A DNA stretch of 16,497 nt from Acetobacteraceae bacterium (GCA_027323595.1 DAHWBL010000489.1:1-16497), one strand, 5' to 3'; counted from the first letter of the stretch, positions 7,507 through 14,736 are shown. Notes: generated by a model not told the origin, from the letters alone. A program made the numbers and translations.

Positions 7507-9257
7507 GCCGGCACCAGTTCGTCGACCAGCGCGGCCAGCTCCGCGACGGATTTGGTCGCGCTCCAGAACATGAAGCTCTTGTCGGGCATTTCGTCGCCCC
7601 ACGCCCGCAGCAGGGCCAGGATCGCCGGCAGCAGATCGTCAAAGCCGATGCCCGGCCGGATCAGCCGCCCGATCGCCTGCTGCGCGCCCGCGCCGCCGCC
7701 GATATGCAAATCATAGCCCTCGATGCTGTCCTCGCCGTCGGCGATCTTCGCACCCAGCAGGCCGATATCGGCGACCAGATGCTGCGCGCAGGAATGATGG
7801 CAGCCGGTGAGATGGATGTTGAGCGGGCCTGGCGCGTCAAAGCGCGCGTCGATCCAGTCGGCGATCCGCGCGGCGTGGGATTTGGTGTCCGATGCGGCGA
7901 ACTTGCAGCCCGCGTTGCCGGTGCAGGCCACCATCCCGGCGCGCACCACCGATGCCTGCGTGCGCAGCCCGAGTGCGCCGATCGCGGCCACCGCATCCGC
8001 CACCGCCGCATCCGCGATGTCGCTGATCAGCAGATTCTGCCACACGGTGAGCCGGATTGTGGCGGTTCCGAAACGCTCGGCGACACCGGCCAGCCCGTCG
8101 AGCTGCGTGGCGGTCAGCCGTCCGCCCGCGCACAGTACGCCGATATGGTTGAGCCCGTGCTGCTTTTGCGCATGCACGCCCACATGCGCCGTCCGGTCCT
8201 GTGCCGGGCGGGGAAGAATCGCCTCATCGGCCACCCGCGACAGCGGCGTGCCCAGCTCCTGCTCCACCAGGGCGACGAAGCCATCGAGCCCGATGCGATC
8301 GAGCACGTATTTGAGGCGCGCGCGCGAGCGGTTGGTGCGGTCGCCCTCGCGGATGAACACGCGCAGGATCGCGTTGGCGACGCGCAGCGTGTCATCGAGC
8401 GCCACCACGATGCCGGTGGGCCGCGCGAAATCGCGATGCCCGGTGATGCCGCCCAGCGCCAGGCGGAAATAGACGCCGGGTGCGACCGCCGCACCCTCGC
8501 CCACGCGCACCGCCGAGAAGGCGATGTCGTTGGTGTCTTCCAGCACCGGCACCCGTCCGCCGCCGTCATAGGCGATGTTGAATTTGCGTGGTAGCCCGTA
8601 CAGCTCACGATGATTGAGAATGAAATGATGCATCGCGCGGCTGTGCGGACGGGTGTCCACCAGCTCCTGCGGGTCGATCCCCGCGGTCGGGCTGGCGGTG
8701 ATGTTGCGCACATTGTCCGCCCCCGCGCCGCGTGAGGTGAGCCCAAGATCGGTGAGCCGCCAGAGCAGTTCCGGGGCGTTGGCTGCCGGGATCTCGCGAA
8801 TCTGGAAATTGGCGCGGGTGGTGATGTCGGCGTGGCCGGCGGCGAGGTCGGTGGCGATGGCGCCGATGCCGCGCAGTTGTGTCGCGCTCAGGATGCCGCC
8901 GGGGATGCGCAGGCGGCACATGAAGCTGTTCTGCGCGGGGGCGACATAGAACAGGCCGTGGAACTTGGTGAGAAAGACGTCAGTGTCACGCGGGAACTTT
9001 CCTTCCGCGGCCAGTGCGGATATCTCATCGAAGCGGTCGAGCGGATGGCGCGCCCGCTTGGCCTCCTCCTCGGGCGTGAGCTTGCCGCCCGCGGCGACCA
9101 CCTGGTCCTGTGCGGCGCGTTGCAGATCGTTCGGGTCGGCGGGCGCTGCCTGCCCGGGCGCGAGCGGCAGGCCGAAGGCAGCTCGGCGCGCCTCGATGCC
9201 GGCCATGAAGCCCTTGAGATATTCCTGCTGTTCGGGTGCGAAGGCGCCGTCGTTCAT
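7503..9257 (-). CDS. nirA: Siroheme [4Fe-4S] nitrite reductase, NirA type
   Basis: Reduces nitrite to ammonium with six electrons in the cytoplasm. The 584-residue product belongs to the ferredoxin-type nitrite/sulfite reductase family. The coupled siroheme and [4Fe-4S] ligands are visible as Cys445-x5-Cys451 (CTGNAGC) and Cys486-x3-Cys490 (GCHHSC), with substrate/siroheme-side basic motifs such as TTRANFQIREI (146-156). The CTGNAGC form fits nitrite rather than sulfite reductase, as does the operon. The N-terminal FAPEQQEYLKGFMAGI (6-21) matches the start of the adjacent flavoprotein. The start at 9257 overlaps the upstream oxidoreductase stop by 4 nt (ATGA), and the stop overlaps the downstream flavoprotein start likewise. 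No ferredoxin gene is visible in the window, so the natural donor is probably the CysJ-like protein. A sulfite reductase role is less likely. Confidence 0.95.
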   Translation of the reverse strand: MNDGAFAPEQQEYLKGFMAGIEARRAAFGLPLAPGQAAPADPNDLQRAAQDQVVAAGGKLTPEEEAKRARHPLDRFDEISALAAEGKFPRDTDVFLTKFHGLFYVAPAQNSFMCRLRIPGGILSATQLRGIGAIATDLAAGHADITTRANFQIREIPAANAPELLWRLTDLGLTSRGAGADNVRNITASPTAGIDPQELVDTRPHSRAMHHFILNHRELYGLPRKFNIAYDGGGRVPVLEDTNDIAFSAVRVGEGAAVAPGVYFRLALGGITGHRDFARPTGIVVALDDTLRVANAILRVFIREGDRTNRSRARLKYVLDRIGLDGFVALVEQELGTPLSRVADEAILPRPAQDRTAHVGVHAQKQHGLNHIGVLCAGGRLTATQLDGLAGVAERFGTATIRLTVWQNLLISDIADAAVADAVAAIGALGLRTQASVVRAGMVACTGNAGCKFAASDTKSHAARIADWIDARFDAPGPLNIHLTGCHHSCAQHLVADIGLLGAKIADGEDSIEGYDLHIGGGAGAQQAIGRLIRPGIGFDDLLPAILALLRAWGDEMPDKSFMFWSATKSVAELAALVDELVPA

Positions 9258-10462
9258 GGCGCGGCCTCCTGATAGGCGGGGCCGAACGGCAGGGTCTCGC
9301 GCAGCGCGCCGATCGGAGCGCAATCGCGGATCAGCCGCATATACCAGGCAGCATCAGCGGTTTCGCCAAACAGCACGGCACCGACCAGACGATCCTGGCG
9401 CAGCAGCAGCCGCCTGTAGGCACCATCGGGATCATCAAGGGTGATCTGTTCGCCGTCCGCGCACTCCACCAATCCTGCCGACCATACCGGCGCGCCGGCG
9501 ACCTTCAGTGCCGCCGAATCGGTGGCCGGCTGCCAGGTCGCGGCCTCGCCGCAGATCGCGCGCGCGGCGATTTCGGCCTGCGCCAATGCCGGCAGCACCA
9601 GTCCGACACACTGGCCCTGAAATTCGGCGCATTCGCCGATCGCGAAAATATCGTTCCGTGAACTGCGCATTTGTCCATCCACGACGATCCCGCGCGCGAC
9701 CAGCAGGCCGGCCGCGCGGGCGAGCGACGCCTCGGGGGCGATGCCCACCGCCATCACCACCAGCTCGGCGGGCAGCACCCGCCCGTCATCGAGCACGACG
9801 CCGCAGGCGCGGTCCTCGCCAAGGATGGCGCTGCTGGCAGCATTTTCGATGATGGTGATGCCGCGCGCGGCGAGGTGGCCGGACAGCCGGCGCGACGCGC
9901 GCTGGTCGAGCTGGCGTTCCATCAGCCGGTCCACCGCGTGCAGCACCGTCACCGCCATTCCGCGCGCGGCCAGCCCGGCGGCGGCCTCCAGCCCGAGCAG
10001 CCCGCCGCCGATGACGATCGCGCGCCCGCCATCGCCGGTGGCGTCGATCATCGCGCGCACATCATCAAGCGTGCGGTACAGCAGAACATTGGCAAGCTGC
10101 GCGCCGGGCAGCGCGAGGCGGATCGCGCGTGAGCCGGTGGCCAGAACCAGCGTGTCATAGCCGATCACCCCGCCATCGGCGGTGGCGACCTGGTGGCGCG
10201 CGGGGTCGATCGCGGTGACGCGGCTGCCGCCGTGAAAGCTGATGCCCAGCGCCGCGAGGCGGGCCGGATCGTGGGTGATCAGATCGGCCTGCGTGATTTC
10301 GTCGGCGAGCCAGCGGCTGAGCGCGACGCGGTCATAGGGCGGGCTTGCCTCATCGCCGATCAGCACCACGCGGCGGCCGGCCCGGGCGAGGGTTTCGGCG
10401 CAACGCATGCCCGCGGGGCCCGCGCCGATGATCAGGGTGGTTGCGGAGTTCGTTGTTTGCAT
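9254..10462 (-). CDS. FAD-dependent NAD(P)H oxidoreductase, NirB-N-terminus/NasC-like
   Basis: Pyridine nucleotide-disulfide oxidoreductase-fold flavoprotein of 402 residues. It shows the FAD dinucleotide motif GAGPAG (13-18), the central LVLATGSRAIR, the NAD(P) motif GGGLLGLEAA (152-161), the second FAD contact IFAIGECAE (272-280) and a C-terminal region (about 315-402) like that of NirB (FGETADAAWYMRLI). It corresponds to the N-terminal reductase part of NADH-nitrite reductase NirB, without BFD, siroheme or Rieske domains, and to Klebsiella NasC, the NADH-oxidising partner of nitrate reductase. Because NasA here has its own BFD [2Fe-2S] domain, feeding electrons to NasA is the most plausible job; NirA is an alternative. 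There is no redox-active Cys-x4-Cys disulfide in the FAD domain. Its start and the nrtD stop share one base (TGATG), and its stop overlaps nirA. Confidence 0.9.
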   Translation of the reverse strand: MQTTNSATTLIIGAGPAGMRCAETLARAGRRVVLIGDEASPPYDRVALSRWLADEITQADLITHDPARLAALGISFHGGSRVTAIDPARHQVATADGGVIGYDTLVLATGSRAIRLALPGAQLANVLLYRTLDDVRAMIDATGDGGRAIVIGGGLLGLEAAAGLAARGMAVTVLHAVDRLMERQLDQRASRRLSGHLAARGITIIENAASSAILGEDRACGVVLDDGRVLPAELVVMAVGIAPEASLARAAGLLVARGIVVDGQMRSSRNDIFAIGECAEFQGQCVGLVLPALAQAEIAARAICGEAATWQPATDSAALKVAGAPVWSAGLVECADGEQITLDDPDGAYRRLLLRQDRLVGAVLFGETADAAWYMRLIRDCAPIGALRETLPFGPAYQEAAP

Positions 10463-11268
10463 CAGGCGGCCTGCGGTTCAGGCGCGCGATGCCTGGAATA
10501 GAGAAATTCCAGAACCCGCGCGCGCGCAGCGATGAAGGCCGGGTCCTGCGCGAGTGCCAGGCGGTTGCGCGGGCGCGCGAGCCCCACATCGAGGATCTCG
10601 CCGATGCCCGCGCGTGGCCCGTTGGTCATCATCACGATGCGGTCGGACAGCAGCACCGCCTCGTCCACGTCATGGGTGATCATCATCACCGTGGTGCGCA
10701 GCCGCGCGTGCAGCTCCATCACCTGGTCCTGCAGATGCGCGCGGGTCAGCGCGTCGAGCGCGCCGAACGGCTCGTCGAGCAGCAGCACCTTTGGCTGCAT
10801 GGCCAGCGCGCGGGCGATGCCGATGCGCTGCTTCATGCCGCCGCTGATCTCGGCGGGGCGCTTGTCGGCGGCGTGGCCCATGCGCACCAGATCCAGGTTA
10901 TGCTGCACCCAGGCCGCACGTTCGGCGCGCGAACGGCGTGGATGGCCATTGGCGCCGTCGAACGCCTGGTCCACCGCGAGGCGCACGTTCTCGCGGCAGG
11001 TGAGCCATGGCAGCAGGCTGTGGTTCTGGAACACCACCGCGCGGTCCGGACCTGGGCTGTCCACCTCGTGGTCTTCCAGCAGCACCCCGCCGGTGGTCGC
11101 GCGCAGCAGCCCGGCGACGATGTTGAGCAGGGTCGATTTGCCGCAGCCCGAATGGCCGATGATCGAGACATACTCGCCGCGCGCGATGTCGAGGCTGACA
11201 TGGGACAGCACATCGGGGGCGCGCGCCGAAAAAGCGATGGATACGTCGGAGACGGACAGGAATGCCAT
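10462..11268 (-). CDS. nrtD: Nitrate ABC transporter ATP-binding protein
   Basis: ATPase that powers nitrate import through NrtB. The 268-residue protein has all expected motifs: Walker A GHSGCGKST (38-46), Q-loop Gln81, signature ISGGMKQR (141-148), Walker B VLLLDEP (161-167), D-loop GALDALTR, and the switch His199 in THD. It belongs to the NrtD/NasD/SsuB/TauB subfamily and lacks the fused solute-binding domain that cyanobacterial NrtC carries, so a single ATPase probably forms the homodimer. The start at 11268 gives the conserved N-terminus and lies 10 bp after the permease stop; a GAGGG about 9 nt upstream on the minus strand may serve as the ribosome site. Assignment to nitrate rather than sulfonate or taurine rests on the neighbours. 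Confidence 0.94.
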   Translation of the reverse strand: MAFLSVSDVSIAFSARAPDVLSHVSLDIARGEYVSIIGHSGCGKSTLLNIVAGLLRATTGGVLLEDHEVDSPGPDRAVVFQNHSLLPWLTCRENVRLAVDQAFDGANGHPRRSRAERAAWVQHNLDLVRMGHAADKRPAEISGGMKQRIGIARALAMQPKVLLLDEPFGALDALTRAHLQDQVMELHARLRTTVMMITHDVDEAVLLSDRIVMMTNGPRAGIGEILDVGLARPRNRLALAQDPAFIAARARVLEFLYSRHRAPEPQAA

Positions 11269-11278
11269 GATCGGGCCC

Positions 11279-12121
11279 TCAGGTGCCGCGGGTGACGAGA
11301 TGGCCGGCGAAGGCGACCAGCCGGTCCAGGATGAAGCCGACCAGCCCGACATACAGAAGGGCCACGACGATGTCGGAGATGTTGGAACTGTTCCAGGCGT
11401 CCCAGATGAAAAACCCGATTCCCACGCCGCCGATCAGCATCTCGGCGGCGATGATGGCAAGCCAGGACAGGCCGATGCCGATGCGCAGGCCGGTGAAGAT
11501 GAAGGGGGCGGCGGCCGGCAGCAGGATGCGCAGGAAATATTTCGCCCCGCGCAGGCGGATCACCCGCGCGACGTTGCGGTAGTCGGTCGGAACCGCGCGC
11601 ACGCCAACGGCGGTGTTGATGATCACCGGCCAGACCGCGGTGATGAAGATGACGAAGATCGCGCTTGGCTGTGCCTCGCGAAACGCGGCGAGCGAGATCG
11701 GCAGCCAGGCCAGCGGCGGCACCGTGCGCAGCACCTGAAAGATCGGATCTAGCCCGCGCATCGCGATCTGCGAGGTGCCGACCAGCAGCCCAAGGCCGAT
11801 GCCGCCGGCCGCGGCGAGGGCGAAGCCCACCGCCACACGTTGCAGGCTGGCGAACAGATGCAGGCCAAGTCCCTTGTCCAGCCCGCCATGATCGAAAAAC
11901 GGATGGATGATGAGATCGGAGCTGTCGGCCCACACCTTGGTCGGCGCGGGCAGGGCCGAGCCGGGGCGGCCGGCGGCGAGCTGCCACAGCCCGACCAGCA
12001 GCACCAGCATGACCAGCAGCGGCATCAGCGCGCGGCCCGCGCGCACTAGCGCCGGCCACAGCGCGCCAAGGGCGGGGCGGGCGGCCGACAGATGTCCTCG
12101 CGCGGCGATGGTGATGCTCAT
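11279..12121 (-). CDS. nrtB: Nitrate ABC transporter permease
   Basis: Inner-membrane channel subunit of the nitrate importer, 280 residues. Hydrophobic segments are visible at about 33-50, 97-117, 135-149, 154-173, 208-232 and 251-272, the BPD_transp_1 pattern. The cytoplasmic coupling (EAA) loop falls around 181-217, with RLRGAKYFLRILLPAAAP contacting the ATPase. Typical NrtB/SsuC residues such as PTKVW (60-64) and PPLAWLPI (135-142) are present. The start at 12121 is preceded by AAGGAC at a workable distance and lies 11 bp behind the nrtA stop; a longer in-frame extension overlaps the nrtA coding region and has no family similarity. Substrate is inferred from the adjacent nitrate-binding protein. 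Confidence 0.94.
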   Translation of the reverse strand: MSITIAARGHLSAARPALGALWPALVRAGRALMPLLVMLVLLVGLWQLAAGRPGSALPAPTKVWADSSDLIIHPFFDHGGLDKGLGLHLFASLQRVAVGFALAAAGGIGLGLLVGTSQIAMRGLDPIFQVLRTVPPLAWLPISLAAFREAQPSAIFVIFITAVWPVIINTAVGVRAVPTDYRNVARVIRLRGAKYFLRILLPAAAPFIFTGLRIGIGLSWLAIIAAEMLIGGVGIGFFIWDAWNSSNISDIVVALLYVGLVGFILDRLVAFAGHLVTRGT

Positions 12122-12132
12122 GGAAATGTCCT

Positions 12133-13410
12133 TCACGCGGCGGATTTTTTGATGGCGAGCGAGGCGAGATAGGTACCGGGGTCGGCCGGGTCGAAGACCT
12201 TGCCGTCGAAGAAGCGCTCGGTGCCGCGCGAGCTGGTGGCCGGGATCGCATCGCCGCCCACGCCTGCCATGGTCGCCGCCGCGCGCCAGATGTCCTCGCG
12301 GTTGACCTGCCCGATCAATGTCTTCGCATCGAGGTCGGGCGGCAGCATGCCCCAGCGCATGTTTTCGGTGATGAACCACAGATCATGCGAGCGATACGGG
12401 AACGATGCGTGATCGGCCCAGAATTTCATCCGCAGCGGCGAGTTGCTGAGTTTCCTGCCGTCGCCATAATCGATGTCGCCCTGCGAGCGCGGCAGGATGT
12501 CGGCGGCGGGCACGTTGAACCAGGCGCGTTTGGCGATCATGCCGGCCAGTTCTTCCTTGTTGGCCAGTTCGTCGCACCAGATCTGCGCCTCGATCACCGC
12601 GGCGGTCAGCGCGAGGGCGGCGCGCGGGTTGGCGTTCACCCAGTCGGCGCGCATGCCGAGCGATTTCTCCGGATGGTTGTTCCAGATTTCGCCGCTCACG
12701 CAGGCGGAATAGCCGATGCCCTGATGCACGATCTGGTCGTTCCACGGCTCGCCGACGCACAGCGCGTCCATCGTGCCCACCTTCATGTTGGCCACCATCT
12801 GCGGCGGCGGCACGACGATGTTTTCCACGTCGTGGTCCGGATTGATGCCCGCGGCGGCGAGCCAATAGCGCAGCCACAGATCATGGGTGCCGCCGTGGAA
12901 GGTCATCGCCACCTTGTTGCTCGCCCGGTGCGCGGCGAACGCGGCGCGCAGCGGCGTGGCGTCGAGCCCGGCGCCGAGCGGCTGCAACGCCTTTGAAACG
13001 CTGATGCCCTGGCCGTTGATGTTGAGCCGCGCGAGGATCGCCATCGGCAGCTTCTGACCGTTCTGCACCTCGTGGCCGGTGTGGAGCAGATAGGGCATCG
13101 GGGTGAGAATATGCGCGCCATCGATGCCGCCGGCGGCACCGCCCAGCACCAGATTGTCGCGCACCGCGCCCCAGGATGCCTGTTTGACGATCTGCACGTC
13201 CGCCATGCCGTATTTGGCGAAGATGCCGCGCTCCTTGGCCGCGATCAGCGGGGCGGCGTCGGTCAGCGCGATATAGCCAAGCACCACGGCACGGGTTTCC
13301 GGCCCCGCGCTCTGCGCGGCGGCTCCGGAGGGGAACGCCGCGCGCACCGCGCCGAGCAAGGCTGCGGTCGGTGCGGTGGCGAGCAGGCGCCGGCGGGTGG
13401 GAATGCTCAT
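12133..13410 (-). CDS. nrtA: Nitrate-binding periplasmic protein of ABC transporter (CmpA/NrtA family), Tat signal
   Basis: Periplasmic receptor delivering nitrate to NrtB. The 425-residue protein starts with a twin-arginine-like signal: TRRRLL (5-10), a short hydrophobic stretch (about 11-29) and a probable cleavage region near AAAQSA (30-35). No lipobox cysteine is seen, so a soluble rather than lipid-anchored protein is expected. NrtA-family marks include GYIALTDAAPLIAAKERGIF (45-64), LTPMPYLLH (102-110), GEPWND (220-225) and IWNNHPEK (242-249). The start at 13410 overlaps the nasS stop (ATGA). It is a clear paralogue of the preceding nasS product but differs in having an export signal. 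A bicarbonate or sulfonate specificity is conceivable for the family, but the gene order makes nitrate/nitrite by far the likeliest. Confidence 0.95.
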   Translation of the reverse strand: MSIPTRRRLLATAPTAALLGAVRAAFPSGAAAQSAGPETRAVVLGYIALTDAAPLIAAKERGIFAKYGMADVQIVKQASWGAVRDNLVLGGAAGGIDGAHILTPMPYLLHTGHEVQNGQKLPMAILARLNINGQGISVSKALQPLGAGLDATPLRAAFAAHRASNKVAMTFHGGTHDLWLRYWLAAAGINPDHDVENIVVPPPQMVANMKVGTMDALCVGEPWNDQIVHQGIGYSACVSGEIWNNHPEKSLGMRADWVNANPRAALALTAAVIEAQIWCDELANKEELAGMIAKRAWFNVPAADILPRSQGDIDYGDGRKLSNSPLRMKFWADHASFPYRSHDLWFITENMRWGMLPPDLDAKTLIGQVNREDIWRAAATMAGVGGDAIPATSSRGTERFFDGKVFDPADPGTYLASLAIKKSAA

Positions 13411-14588
13411 GGCGCGACGCTCCGCTGAAAAGCCCCGTCCGGGCTGGAATGTTTGGCGATCGGCCGGGACAGCCCGGCGCGGGTGGCGGCGCGCAGCCAC
13501 AGATCGTCGCGCCAGATCGCGTCCAGATCGACCGGCTCGCCGAGTTGCCCGCAGGCGCGCATCCGCGCGGCGAACCAGTGCGCGTGCGCGATCTCGGGGC
13601 GGGAGTGCGCGGGTGCGTGGCGCAGCACGCCGGGCAGGTCGATGGCGGGGCGGTCCGCCTCGGTCACCAGCCGGCCGGCGAAGGCGAGCGCGACCACCTC
13701 GCGCGGCACGTCGGGCAGCGCCATCTGCTGCACGATCTGGGCGGCGTGCGCGGCGTTGGAGGGCTCGGCGAGAAAGCCCATCGCCTCGATCACCGCCGCG
13801 GTCGCCGCCACCACCCGCGCCTCGTCGGCCAGCGCCGCGTCGTTGAAGGCGAGCATCTTCTCGGGGTGGTTCGGCCAGATATGCAGGCTGGCCAGCACGA
13901 TCCGCCCGACCCGCAGTTCCACCGCGCGCGAGCCCCAGGGCTCACCGGCGCAGAAGCCGTCGATGGCACCGCTGGCCAACGCCTCGGGCAGGGCGGGCGG
14001 CGGCAGCACCACCAGGCGCACGTCGCGGTCGGGGTCGACGCCGCCCTCGGCGAGCCATTGGCGCAGCAGATAATTATGCGATGACCAGGCGAACACCACC
14101 GCCAGCGTGGGCGGCGGCGCGCCGGCGGACCGGCGGGCGGCGAGCGCGGTGGCGAAGGCGGTCGCCGACAGCGGGAACTCCGCCGTGCTGTCGTCGAGTG
14201 CCGCGAGCAGGTCGCCGCCCAGCACCAGGCAGTTGCCGTTGCGCCCCAGCGTCGCGGTGACCGACAGCGCCGCGCGCACCCCGCCCAGCCCGGCGGCGGC
14301 GGCGATCGGCATGGGTGCCAGCACCGGCGCGCCGTCCCAGGCGCCGAAGGCGAGGCGGTCGCGCAGGGCCGACCATGAGGCGGCGGGGGCGAGGCAAACG
14401 CGCAGCCCGCGCGCGGCGAACAGCCCCAGCGCCTGGGCGACGAGCAGCGGGACGGCGTCGCTGAGCGGCACGAAGCCCAGGCGCAGATCGGCCTGTCCGC
14501 TGACGATGGCGGGGCTGGACAGGGCGGCGGGGGCGGGCGGGCTGACAACCCTGGCGGGCGGATCCTGTTTGTCGCGGGAGGGCACCAT
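13407..14588 (-). CDS. nasS: NasS, cytoplasmic nitrate/nitrite sensor that controls NasT
   Basis: NrtA-like protein without an export signal. In the known NasS-NasT system, NasS binds NasT when nitrate is absent and releases it on nitrate or nitrite binding, allowing antitermination. The 393-residue product has a polar, proline-rich start (1-33) with no hydrophobic signal, then LRLGFVPLSDAVPL (35-48), LAPMPIAAAAG (90-100), GEPWGS (215-220) and IWPNHPEKMLAF (238-249). GEPW and NHPEK are shared with the neighbouring binding protein. The ATG at 14588 has no recognisable Shine-Dalgarno sequence; GTG at codon 2 is an alternative and no other good start precedes the conserved region. A two-hairpin ANTAR leader ends 9 nt upstream. 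It is the first gene of the nas structural operon, with nasT just upstream on the same strand. Confidence 0.93.
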   Translation of the reverse strand: MVPSRDKQDPPARVVSPPAPAALSSPAIVSGQADLRLGFVPLSDAVPLLVAQALGLFAARGLRVCLAPAASWSALRDRLAFGAWDGAPVLAPMPIAAAAGLGGVRAALSVTATLGRNGNCLVLGGDLLAALDDSTAEFPLSATAFATALAARRSAGAPPPTLAVVFAWSSHNYLLRQWLAEGGVDPDRDVRLVVLPPPALPEALASGAIDGFCAGEPWGSRAVELRVGRIVLASLHIWPNHPEKMLAFNDAALADEARVVAATAAVIEAMGFLAEPSNAAHAAQIVQQMALPDVPREVVALAFAGRLVTEADRPAIDLPGVLRHAPAHSRPEIAHAHWFAARMRACGQLGEPVDLDAIWRDDLWLRAATRAGLSRPIAKHSSPDGAFQRSVAP

Positions 14589-14597
14589 GACCGGGCA

Positions 14598-14661
14598 GGC
14601 GGGCCGCCATTGGACCGCCGGATGACAGGGGAGGGGTCGCGGGGGCGGTCGCCATTGACCG
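14598..14661 (-). promoter_or_regulatory. ANTAR-type two-hairpin RNA element, probable NasT target
   Basis: Read on the minus strand, two hairpins follow each other. Hairpin P1 (14661-14646) has a 5-bp stem CGGTC/GACCG and loop AATGGC. Hairpin P2 (14619-14598) has arms GGCGGTCC/GGCCCGCC, which is 7 of 8 pairs with one T-C mismatch, and the same loop AATGGC. Both loops are hexanucleotides with A at position 1 and G at position 4, the recognition signature reported for RNAs bound by ANTAR-domain antiterminators such as EutV and NasT. The linker is 26 nt (14620-14645). The ANTAR protein NasT is encoded immediately upstream. The hairpins and loops are seen directly; binding by NasT and control of the nasS-nasA operon are inferred. 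Confidence 0.82.
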
Positions 14662-14668
14662 GTCCGAA

Positions 14669-14703
14669 TTGCACATAATCAGCGCAAAATCACTCCGAAA
14701 CAG
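14669..14703 (-). promoter_or_regulatory. Possible promoter region of the nasS operon with NtrC-like palindrome
   Basis: Bases 14669-14687 form an imperfect palindrome, TTGCAC-N7-GCGCAA. Its 17-bp core (14670-14686) resembles the NtrC-binding pattern TGCACC-N5-GGTGCA: read on the minus strand it is TGCGCT-N5-TGTGCA. The same bases contain a loose minus-strand -10 candidate, GATTAT (14680-14675), with only a poor -35 (CTGTTT, 14703-14698) at 17-bp spacing. A start near 14668 would put the ANTAR hairpins at the very 5' end of the transcript. No sigma-54 -24/-12 pair was found. Overlap of the palindrome with the -10 would make an activating NtrC site unusual, so either the promoter or the operator call may be wrong. 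Confidence 0.3.
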
Positions 14704-14713
14704 AGGTTGGCAG

Positions 14714-14736
14714 AAAAAATGCCGTCTGACAAGGCA
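14714..14736 (-). terminator. Weak terminator-like hairpin with T6 tract after nasT
   Basis: On the minus strand TGCC (14736-14733) can pair with GGCA (14723-14720) over a 9-nt loop, and six T residues (14719-14714) follow immediately. The 4-bp stem is short. The same GGCA can instead pair with a second TGCC (14712-14709), an arrangement reinforced by CAGA/TCTG (14728-14725 with 14704-14701), so two mutually exclusive structures are possible. It could end nasT transcription or act as an attenuator if nasT transcripts continue into nasS. Confidence 0.35.

Noticed and set aside
5740..7716. Open frame of 658 codons on the plus strand opposite the flavoprotein and nitrate reductase genes
   Set aside because: Arg/Ala/His-rich translation with no recognisable domain. 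It lies antisense to well-supported genes, and long antisense frames are expected at this GC content.
14492..14523. Seven-bp inverted repeat CCTGTCC/GGACAGG in early nasS, considered as the terminator partner of the ANTAR element
   Set aside because: 19-nt loop, no U-tract after it on the minus strand, and no extended complementarity with P2. Likely chance in GC-rich coding sequence.
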